Shown here in pieces: positions 7,680 to 14,768 of a stretch of DNA of 35,593 bases. The notes below the pieces were generated by a model that was not told where the DNA came from, made no database searches, and was given only the letters and a program-made list of their open reading frames with translations. This DNA comes from a bacterium (GTDB lineage: Bacteria > Bacillota > Clostridia > Lachnospirales > Lachnospiraceae): positions 415,800-451,392 of the forward strand of contig JAMPAG010000001.1 in the NCBI GenBank assembly GCA_023667365.1. The letters run 5' to 3'. The translations under genes were made by a program, and so were the position numbers. Each line of letters starts with the position of its first letter. The stretch's first letter is position 1.

Positions 7680-9407
7680 TTATTTATCAATCTTTTCCTT
7701 TACGGCCGCGGTCAGCGCCTGTAATTTCTCCTCGGAATCCGCAAGGCTTACGCCCTTTACGCCCATGTAGAATTTGATCTTCGGCTCGGTTCCCGACGGA
7801 CGTGCGCAGCACCAGGAGTCGTTCTCTAAGTCAAAATAGAGTACGTTGGAATTCGGAAGTCCGGTCGGCGTCACTGTGCCGGTCGCCATATCCGTTACCT
7901 GATCCAAGACATAATCGCGTAGCTTCAGGACTTTCAGTCCGCCAAACTCCTTCGGCGGATTTTCCCGCAATCCGTCCATCATTGCCGCAATCTGCTTGGA
8001 ACCGTCGATCCCCTTTAAGGTGATCGCGTACTGTCCCTCTTTATAATAGCCATACTTTTCATAGATATTCAGCATCTGATCCCATACGGTAATGCCCTGC
8101 TTCTTGCACCATGCGGCAACCTCGCACAGACACATCACGGCAACGCAGGCGTCCTTATCCCTCGCGTGGGTTCCCGCCAAACAGCCGTAGCTCTCCTCTA
8201 AACCGAAGACATAGTTGTTGGAGCCGCTCTGCTCAAAAAGCTTAATCTGCTCGCCGATGAACTTAAAGCCTGTCAGAACTTCCACAAATCTGCATCCGTA
8301 ATCCTCCGCGATTGCGCGCGCCATGTTCGTCGTGACGATCGTTGTAACGAGCGCCGGATTCTCCGGCATCGTACCGGTCGCCTTGCGCTCCCGCAAGATA
8401 TATTCCGCAATGAGCATGCCGCTCATATTGCCGGTAAAGGAGACATATTCTCCTGTTTTCGCGTCTTTCGCATAAATACCGAGACGGTCCGCATCCGGAT
8501 CGGTCGCGAGCACGATGTCCGCATCTTTTTCTTTTGCAAGCTTCAGCGCTAAGGCGAACGCCTTGGGATCCTCCGGGTTCGGATACTCTAACGTCGTAAA
8601 CTTCGGATCGGGATCTTCCTGCTCCGGAACGACATAGACATGCTTAAAGCCCAATTCGGAAAGCACTCTGCGCACCGGAATATTGCCGGTTCCGTGCAGC
8701 GGAGTGTAGACGATCTTCATATCCTCAGCAACCTCTTTGATGACCTCCGGATGAATGATCTGCTTCTTTAACTCTACCATGTACTGATCGTCGATCTCCT
8801 TACCGATGACATGGTAAAGTCCTGCCGCCATCGCCTCGTTCTTGTCCATCGTCTTCACCGTATGGTAGTCGGTCACCGCTTTTACTCTTTCGATAATGTC
8901 CTTATCCTTCGGCGCGGTGATCTGCGCGCCGTCCTCCCAATATACCTTGTAGCCGTTGTATTCAGGCGGATTGTGGCTTGCCGTAATGACAATGCCGGAA
9001 ATACAGCCGAGCGTGCGGAGCGCAAAGGAAAGCTCCGGCGTCGGGCGCAGCGACTCGAACACATACGCCTTGATGCCGTTTGCCGCCATGCACAGTGCCG
9101 CCTCGTCCGCAAATTCAGGGGACATGAAGCGGGAATCATACGCAATCGCGATTCCTTTGTCCTGTCCGTTATTCTCAATGATATAGTTGGCAAGTCCCTG
9201 CGTCGCCCTGCGTACCGTATAAATGTTCATGCGGTTTGTGCCCGCGCCGATCACGCCGCGCAGTCCGCCCGTTCCGAACTCCAGATCTTTGTAAAAACGA
9301 TCCTCGATCTCTGCGGCATTGTCCCTGATCGCCGCAAGCTCCGCTTTTGTCTCCGCGTCAAAATAAGAATCCTCGCACCAAAACCGATACTGCTCCATGT
9401 AACCCAT
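7680..9407 (-). CDS. pgcA: Phosphoglucomutase / phospho-sugar mutase (alpha-D-phosphohexomutase family)
   Basis: Interconverts glucose-6-phosphate and glucose-1-phosphate, feeding RfbA (dTDP-glucose) and UDP-glucose synthesis. The 575-residue length is that of Firmicutes PgcA-type enzymes. FGTGGLRG at residues 44-51, the active-site serine loop ITASHNPPEYNGYKVY (Ser144, the phosphoserine), the metal-binding DPDADR and GLEESYG, and C-terminal PSGTEPKIKFY (phosphate-binding) are all present in order, so it should be active. SD AGGAGG lies 8 nt before the ATG. The gene has its own terminator and is set apart from the GT genes by repeat elements, so it may be a separate transcription unit. A phosphomannomutase side activity cannot be excluded. 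Confidence 0.93.
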   Translation of the reverse strand: MGYMEQYRFWCEDSYFDAETKAELAAIRDNAAEIEDRFYKDLEFGTGGLRGVIGAGTNRMNIYTVRRATQGLANYIIENNGQDKGIAIAYDSRFMSPEFADEAALCMAANGIKAYVFESLRPTPELSFALRTLGCISGIVITASHNPPEYNGYKVYWEDGAQITAPKDKDIIERVKAVTDYHTVKTMDKNEAMAAGLYHVIGKEIDDQYMVELKKQIIHPEVIKEVAEDMKIVYTPLHGTGNIPVRRVLSELGFKHVYVVPEQEDPDPKFTTLEYPNPEDPKAFALALKLAKEKDADIVLATDPDADRLGIYAKDAKTGEYVSFTGNMSGMLIAEYILRERKATGTMPENPALVTTIVTTNMARAIAEDYGCRFVEVLTGFKFIGEQIKLFEQSGSNNYVFGLEESYGCLAGTHARDKDACVAVMCLCEVAAWCKKQGITVWDQMLNIYEKYGYYKEGQYAITLKGIDGSKQIAAMMDGLRENPPKEFGGLKVLKLRDYVLDQVTDMATGTVTPTGLPNSNVLYFDLENDSWCCARPSGTEPKIKFYMGVKGVSLADSEEKLQALTAAVKEKIDK

Positions 9408-9436
9408 TTTTTCGTCCCTCCTGTTTCTATATTTGT

Positions 9437-9575
9437 GGGCGTAGGCAGACGCCCTTGATTCACATTGCAGCTTGCTCCCGCAAGGTCTGTCGGAACAACG
9501 CTCCCGTTGTTTTTCGCTTGCCTCGCAATGCTCACCGGGATAAAGCGAAGCTTCATCCCGATGCGGACTGCGCCC
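9437..9575. repeat. Multi-hairpin intergenic repeat element (about 139 nt)
   Basis: A tight series of perfect or near-perfect hairpins: GGGCGT/ACGCCC (9437-9454), CTTGC-TCCC-GCAAG (9471-9484), AACAACG-CTCC-CGTTGTT (9494-9511) and GGGATaAAGC/GCTTcATCCC (9537-9559). CATTGC (9463-9468) can pair with GCAATG (9525-9530) to enclose the two middle hairpins, giving a branched, cloverleaf-like fold. GGGCG at the left end and CGCCC at 9571-9575 could close the whole element. Its right end runs into the 3' end of the antitoxin-like gene, whose last residues it encodes. It could be a dispersed repeat or a structured RNA; it resembles no tRNA or riboswitch I recognise. Confidence 0.65.
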
Positions 9576-9735
9576 TTAGCCGATTGATCTGCTCCTCTGC
9601 ATCCGTTCTCGGCGTATTATAATAAAGCAATTTTTCTTCGACCGTCATATGCTTCGTTTTCTCATAATTATACTCTCTGATCCGATGTATATCTTCTACG
9701 GTAAAATCGGGACTGATTTCTAATAATCGTTCCAT
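9553..9735 (-). CDS. Small antitoxin-like protein paired with the PIN gene
   Basis: A 60-residue, highly charged protein (MERLLEISPDFTVEDIHRIR...) predicted mostly helical, with no DNA-binding motif I can name. Its ATG overlaps the TAA of the PIN-domain gene by one base (TAATG), so the two are translationally coupled, the usual arrangement for a toxin-antitoxin pair. Antitoxin function is inferred from context. The last residues (AQSASG) and the stop codon come from the hairpin repeat, so the original C-terminus may have been replaced when that element arrived. Confidence 0.7.
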   Translation of the reverse strand: MERLLEISPDFTVEDIHRIREYNYEKTKHMTVEEKLLYYNTPRTDAEEQINRLRAQSASG

Positions 9736-10211
9736 TACTCTTCGCCTCCCAATAATACGGACGGATTCATAATATCAATATCTTTGTAGCCTTCCAAATG
9801 CGTAACCGCCCGAACTCCCCTTATCGTCTTTATATTCACAATATGCCTAAAATTCCAGGATATAATACAATCACACTCATGCACAACAGCAGTCGCTATG
9901 TGCTGACAGTCGTCCATGCTTTTAGGCGGCAAAATTCCCATATCGATAATCTGACTTGCAACTTTGAACACTTCTTCTGTAATTTCCAATTTTGTGTAAT
10001 GAACCCTGCTTAGATATTCAAAGAGTACTGTTCTTTTAGGTTCCCGGCATTCGCCCACCTCATCGAGCGTCACCTGTGACAGGTAAACATCATACTTCCC
10101 CGCCTCAAACTGCTTCCACAGAGCCAAAGTATCCCGCATTCGTTCCGGTGTATCTTCCTGCCGCAGGTAACTAATAACGGAAGTATCCAAATATACTTTT
10201 AATTTTCTCAA
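9735..10211 (-). CDS. PIN-domain protein (VapC-like putative ribonuclease)
   Basis: PIN domains are Mg-dependent RNases; many are toxins. The 158-residue protein has the first-strand motif KVYLDTSVISYL (Asp9), an acidic residue at TLDEVGE (Glu51), MDDCQHIATAV (Asp100/Asp101) and ISWNFRHIVN, the order expected for the PIN catalytic acids. Start choice: TTG at 10211 with AGGAG about 10 nt upstream; no in-frame ATG exists nearby and the Asp9 strand must be included. The small partner follows downstream with a 1-nt overlap. Base composition is more AT-rich than the flanking sugar genes, which together with the adjacent repeats suggests acquired DNA. Confidence 0.82.
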   Translation of the reverse strand: MRKLKVYLDTSVISYLRQEDTPERMRDTLALWKQFEAGKYDVYLSQVTLDEVGECREPKRTVLFEYLSRVHYTKLEITEEVFKVASQIIDMGILPPKSMDDCQHIATAVVHECDCIISWNFRHIVNIKTIRGVRAVTHLEGYKDIDIMNPSVLLGGEE

Positions 10212-10253
10212 ATCATCGATTCTCCTAGCTATGAGCTGCTTATTCTTGGATAA

Positions 10254-10376
10254 TTATAAATTTATCTGACACAACTGTTCCACCTGAGCCAAGTAATTTA
10301 GCCATGCCCAACCTGTCCCGTCTTCGGGAAAGTTAGAAACATAAACATCACCAAGCCATTCTGGATGAAACAACAT
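10254..10376 (-). CDS. Short open frame of 40 codons, possible gene remnant
   Basis: ATG at 10376 to TAA at 10254 encodes 40 residues containing HPEWLGDVYVSNFPEDG followed by TGWAWLNYLAQVEQL. The composition looks protein-like rather than random, in an otherwise AT-rich spacer. No SD of note precedes it. I recognise no family. It may be the tail of a decayed gene that came in with the PIN cassette, or chance. The rest of 10212-10427 shows nothing I can assign. Confidence 0.3.
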   Translation of the reverse strand: MLFHPEWLGDVYVSNFPEDGTGWAWLNYLAQVEQLCQINL

Positions 10377-10427
10377 TTATTTGAAAAGTTCATACTTTAT
10401 TTTTTGCAGTTCACCTTCCCACATTGC

Positions 10428-12494
10428 TTAGTATAACACATAATCCGAATTATCTAAAGAGAAATTTGGATTAAAGTAGGGGTCGCCGGCGGCAAGCGCC
10501 TCTTTCCATGTTTCCCTGAAAAGCGCCGCTTCCTCGTTGTAACGCGCCGCTCTTTTTGCTTCCGCCTCCTCCGCTTCTTTCAAGTTCTGATCCCTGTTTT
10601 CCTTCGGTTCTCCCTGTACCGCCGCTTTCGCGCCTCTCTTTGCGGTCTTTTTAGAGACGTCCGAGCCGCGCGAGACGGATTCGTAGTGAAACAGCTCCGC
10701 AAACGGCGTAAAGACGTTCAAATAGCCCATCTTACGCATCCGCAGGCAGAAATCCACGTCGTTTAACGCGACGGCAAAGCGCTCGTCCAGGCCGCCTGCG
10801 CGGTCAAATAATGATTTTTTTACCATGAGACACGCGCCCGTCACGGCGCTGACGTCCTGCGCATAGCAGAGTTTTCCCATATATCCCAAGTTTTCTTTGT
10901 TGACCTTATAATGCGTATGCCCCGCCGTGCGGTGCGCGCCGAGTCCGATCACGATGCCGGCGTGCTGGACCGTGTAATCCTCATAATAAAGTTTCGCCCC
11001 CACGCACGCCACATCGTCGCGCTGTGCGTACATTAAAAGCTCCTCCATCCAGTCAAGCGTGATGACCTGCGTGTCATTATTTAACAAAAGCAGGTATTCT
11101 CCCTTTGCCTTGGACGCGCCAAAATTGTTGATCTTCGAATAGTTAAATCCACCCTCATATGTCTCAACGCGGATGCGCGGATGCTTCGCGATCTCGCTGT
11201 AATAATCCCGGATCTCCGCTGTCGTACTGTTATTTTCAATGACAATGATCTCATAATTGTCATACGTCGATTTATCCAAGATCGACTCGATACAACGGCT
11301 TATATCCGAGATATGGTCCTTGTTTGGTATTAAAATAGAAATGAGCGGGTGCGCCGTCAGCGCGTATTTGATCCGGAAGATCGTCTCAAACGCACGCGTC
11401 GATACGATCTCAAAATCGGTAAATCCGTGCGCTTTTAAGTGCGCCGCCACCGCGCCCTTTGCCCCCTCGATCGCATAGGGCTTCGCGCTGATGTCGGACG
11501 CGACGCTCGCCTTGTGGGAACGCCAGTAATACAACAGCTTCGGCACATGCACGACACATTTTGCCTTATCGGTCAGACGCAGGATCATATCGTGGTCCTG
11601 GCTGCCGTCAAATTGTGAGCGGAACAGCTCGCCGCCCTCCAAAAGCGCCCTGGAAAAAACGCTGAAATGGCAGATATAATTGTTGGCGCGCAGCGTGTCC
11701 ACCGCATAATCCGACTTAAAATGCAGGGTAATCATGCGGTTGATACTTCCTTTATGGAACGTCGCCTCGTCGCAGTAAATATAATCCGCGTCCTTCTCGC
11801 AGATCACCTTCATATATTCATAGAGCGCGCACGGATGCAGAATATCGTCATGGTCGAACAAGCCGATATAGTCCCCCGCCGCCATGGCGCAGCATTCGTT
11901 CGTATTACCCGCGATCCCCTTGTTTTCGGGAAGCTTCTGATAGCGGATGCGCGCATCCGACTGCATGTACTTTTTCACGATCCCGCCAACATAGGCGTGC
12001 GCATCGTCCGAGCCGTCGGCAAGGCAGAGTTCCCAGTTTTCATACACCTGCCACTGCACGGATTCGATCATTTCACGCAAAAATTTTTCCGGCGTGTTCC
12101 ACAGCGGAACAAGGATGGAAAACTTGACGTTTTTGGAAAATTTCGTCCGTTTCATTTCCTCCCGCTCCTCTTTGGAAGGAAAACTTTTCGTCCCGTAGCG
12201 CGCGATCGCTTTCTTCTCATGCGCCTTATTGCGCAGTTTGCGCATCAATCCTTTGGGATTGCCATAGCGCTTGATCCGGTCCTTCGTGCGGATGAGTACA
12301 TGAATCAGACCGCGCACCGGAAACGTCGCTTTCCAGAGCGGGTTGTTCTTGATATGATCAAGCTTCTGCTGCAGGTCGTCGGCACGGCTCTGCGCATCCG
12401 CAAGCCGTCCCGCAAGCTGCGTGTTTTTGATCTTTTCTTTTTCATAAGCCGCCTGATAATAGGAAAGCAGCTCCTCCTGTTGCCTGTCAGCCAT
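10428..12494 (-). CDS. Large two-domain GT2 glycosyltransferase (rhamnan-synthesis type)
   Basis: A 688-residue protein with an N-terminal coiled-coil-like helix (MADRQQEELLSYYQ...), a first GT-A domain (KFSILVPLWNTPEKFL, YIGLFDHDDILHPCALYEY) and a second complete one (LISILIPNKDHISDI, YLLLLNNDTQVITLDW, VQHAGIVIGLG, VALNDVDFCLRMR). Tandem GT2 domains are typical of polymerising rhamnosyl- or mannosyltransferases that add more than one linkage. A Lys/Glu/Ala-rich insert lies near the C-terminus after SVSRGSDVSKK. Start: GAGGAG stands 7 nt before the ATG at 12494; a longer frame upstream overlaps the preceding gene and has no support. It overlaps the end of the upstream GT gene by 8 nt, implying translational coupling. 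Donor sugar not resolved. Confidence 0.9.
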   Translation of the reverse strand: MADRQQEELLSYYQAAYEKEKIKNTQLAGRLADAQSRADDLQQKLDHIKNNPLWKATFPVRGLIHVLIRTKDRIKRYGNPKGLMRKLRNKAHEKKAIARYGTKSFPSKEEREEMKRTKFSKNVKFSILVPLWNTPEKFLREMIESVQWQVYENWELCLADGSDDAHAYVGGIVKKYMQSDARIRYQKLPENKGIAGNTNECCAMAAGDYIGLFDHDDILHPCALYEYMKVICEKDADYIYCDEATFHKGSINRMITLHFKSDYAVDTLRANNYICHFSVFSRALLEGGELFRSQFDGSQDHDMILRLTDKAKCVVHVPKLLYYWRSHKASVASDISAKPYAIEGAKGAVAAHLKAHGFTDFEIVSTRAFETIFRIKYALTAHPLISILIPNKDHISDISRCIESILDKSTYDNYEIIVIENNSTTAEIRDYYSEIAKHPRIRVETYEGGFNYSKINNFGASKAKGEYLLLLNNDTQVITLDWMEELLMYAQRDDVACVGAKLYYEDYTVQHAGIVIGLGAHRTAGHTHYKVNKENLGYMGKLCYAQDVSAVTGACLMVKKSLFDRAGGLDERFAVALNDVDFCLRMRKMGYLNVFTPFAELFHYESVSRGSDVSKKTAKRGAKAAVQGEPKENRDQNLKEAEEAEAKRAARYNEEAALFRETWKEALAAGDPYFNPNFSLDNSDYVLY

Positions 12495-14736
12495 GTCCAT
12501 TCTCCTCGCACGTGAGCACCGCGCCCGTATCCCGCAGCAATCTCTGTCTCGAACACCGGTCCCTGCATAGCAGATAAACCGGATAATCACCGGGCGGCAG
12601 CGCGCCGGGCGGCAGGCATGCCACAAATCCGGAAAGCTCAATATTTTTTTGCTCCGGCAGAATCTTGACCGCATCGGGCCGGTAACGTCTGAGCGTCTCC
12701 GCCTCGATAAAGGTTCCGTCTTCTTTTTTCAAAAGAATACTCATTGTATAACGGCAGTTATCCTGTCCAAGCACATACGCCCAGCCCTCGATCTGGTAGA
12801 CGGTCTGCTTCGTGAGGACGTCCATAAACTCCTTTTTCACCGCGCGGTCCACCATCACGATCAGGCACTCGTTATACCACTCCGGCTGCACCGTGACCGG
12901 TTCGGCAAGCAGCGCCGTGCGCGTGTCCCCACGGTCATACTCGTACTGATAATTGATGAGGTAGTCGATCACACAGCCGAGCAGATTCCCATTGTAAAAC
13001 GGATCGCGCGCCACAAACTGCGGATGCCGTTCATACAACGCGTCACGCTCCTCCATCAGGCGCTTTGTTTTTTCTTCGGTTAAAAGATCATCCCCCCTGC
13101 TCAACGATTCATGATGATAGAGCACCACATCGCTGCGCATGACCTGATACCATCCGCGCTCATAAAGCTTAAAACAAAAATCCACATCATTAAATGCGAC
13201 GCGCAGCCCCTCGTCAAAACCGCCGACCGCCTCAAACGCATCACGCGCGACCATCATGCACGCCGCCGTCACACCGATATAATCATAGCAGAACCGGTTC
13301 CGCCCATAATAATAACTGTGAGCATCCGAATCACGCTGTAATTTATGCGCCGGCCCCGCCGTTAAGTTCGTGACCCCCGCATGCTGGATCAAATCCGAAT
13401 CGGGGTACAGGAGTTTCGCCCCGACCGCGCCGACATGGGGCAGCTGCGCCTGTCCGAGCAATTTTAACAGCCAGTCGTCCTGCGTCGCTTCGCAGTCGTC
13501 GTTTAATAAAAGAAGATAGTCCCCCCGCGCCTTCGATACGCCGAAGTTGATCATTCTGGAAAAATTAAACTCCATCGGCTCATAATAATAAGAAAATGTA
13601 AGCTCCCGTCCCAGATTCATGAGCCGTGTGCGGACCGCCCCCGCGCTGCCGTTGTCAATCACCAGAATCTCGTAATGCGGATACGCCTCATGCGCCCGCA
13701 CGGAACGGATACAGCGTTCCAGCACGTCCACATTGTCCTTTGACGGAATAATAATGGACACCAACGGCTTTTTTCCCGCCGCATTGTCCCGAATCTCATA
13801 AACCGGCTGTAAAATCCCGAACGCATCCGGCACCAGCTTCCCCGCAAAACCGCGGCGCGCCATTGCCTGCAGGCGGACATCACGGTAATTCTCCTGATCG
13901 TTCCACGGAAGCCCCCACGGCATACAGTCGTCCGCCGTTAAAATGCGCGGATCGTCCCGGTCGAGCGCCCTGTAAGCAAGATACTGCTCCTGCGTCGCCG
14001 TCCTGTGAAAAAATACTTCCGGCACATGCACGATCCGCTTTCCCTGCTCACTGCACTTTAATAAGAAATCATACACCCGGACTTTTCCCGCCCCATCGCC
14101 GATCCACTCCACATCCTGAAAGGAGGCGGTGCGAAATGCCGCGAATCCGCCGAAATAAGGAAACGACAACAGCGTATCCGGCGAAAAATCCGGCTTCATC
14201 CACGGCGCAAAGCGCTGTTTCATAAAACAATGATCCTCATCCGCGTAGATCATATCCCAGTCGGGGTGCGCCGCAAACAGCGCGGTCACGCGGGGAAGCG
14301 CGCGCGCCGAGAGCGCGCCCGCCTGCTGATCCGCAAGGATCACCAGAGATTGTTTTATGTCACGGATCGGAGCGGTTCCGGCGGCAAGCTCGTCAAAGCC
14401 GATCACCACGCTCTTCTGTTTTCCTGCCGCGGCTTTCGGCGGGTATGCCGTCCCCGGCGTCATAGCTGTTCCCAGCGCCGTCGATGCCTCCGATGCCATG
14501 ACAGTCTTTGACGTCACAGCTGTCTCTGACATCATGGCTGTTTTTGGCGTCCTGCCCCCTCCCGGCGTCATGTCGCCGACCGGCTCGTTCTCATACAGTT
14601 CCTCATTCTGCTTCGGCTCTTCCAGCAGAATCCACTGCGGGTAACGGTCCGACTGCCGCTCTACTTCTTTATCATGCTCCTTTTTACACTGTCTGATCCT
14701 GATCTCTTGAATCGTCTGCTTGATATTTCCCGGCAT
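12487..14736 (-). CDS. Large GT2 glycosyltransferase with divergent first domain and C-terminal accessory domain
   Basis: A 749-residue protein. The N-terminus is charged, followed by a low-complexity Thr/Ala/Met/Pro stretch with imperfect repeats (about residues 55-105). A divergent GT-like domain (KSVVIGFDELAAG, MIYADEDHCFM) comes next. The second domain is a full GT-A fold: PLVSIIIPSKDNVDVL, YLLLLNDDCEATQDDW, LIQHAGVTNL and VAFNDVDFCFKLYERGW. A C-terminal ~110-residue segment (QIEGWAYVLGQDNCRYTM...) resembles a beta-sandwich accessory domain, perhaps for glycan or protein contact. The first domain lacks the standard N-terminal nucleotide-binding strand, so only the second may be catalytic (inference). 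The stop overlaps the next GT gene. Confidence 0.87.
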   Translation of the reverse strand: MPGNIKQTIQEIRIRQCKKEHDKEVERQSDRYPQWILLEEPKQNEELYENEPVGDMTPGGGRTPKTAMMSETAVTSKTVMASEASTALGTAMTPGTAYPPKAAAGKQKSVVIGFDELAAGTAPIRDIKQSLVILADQQAGALSARALPRVTALFAAHPDWDMIYADEDHCFMKQRFAPWMKPDFSPDTLLSFPYFGGFAAFRTASFQDVEWIGDGAGKVRVYDFLLKCSEQGKRIVHVPEVFFHRTATQEQYLAYRALDRDDPRILTADDCMPWGLPWNDQENYRDVRLQAMARRGFAGKLVPDAFGILQPVYEIRDNAAGKKPLVSIIIPSKDNVDVLERCIRSVRAHEAYPHYEILVIDNGSAGAVRTRLMNLGRELTFSYYYEPMEFNFSRMINFGVSKARGDYLLLLNDDCEATQDDWLLKLLGQAQLPHVGAVGAKLLYPDSDLIQHAGVTNLTAGPAHKLQRDSDAHSYYYGRNRFCYDYIGVTAACMMVARDAFEAVGGFDEGLRVAFNDVDFCFKLYERGWYQVMRSDVVLYHHESLSRGDDLLTEEKTKRLMEERDALYERHPQFVARDPFYNGNLLGCVIDYLINYQYEYDRGDTRTALLAEPVTVQPEWYNECLIVMVDRAVKKEFMDVLTKQTVYQIEGWAYVLGQDNCRYTMSILLKKEDGTFIEAETLRRYRPDAVKILPEQKNIELSGFVACLPPGALPPGDYPVYLLCRDRCSRQRLLRDTGAVLTCEENGHG

Positions 14737-14768
14737 TTCTATGTTCTCTTTTCTTCATATTTTATATT

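Noticed and set aside
10212..10427. tRNA or riboswitch in the PIN-GT spacer
   Set aside because: No cloverleaf, T-loop sequence or strong hairpin was seen; only a short open frame.
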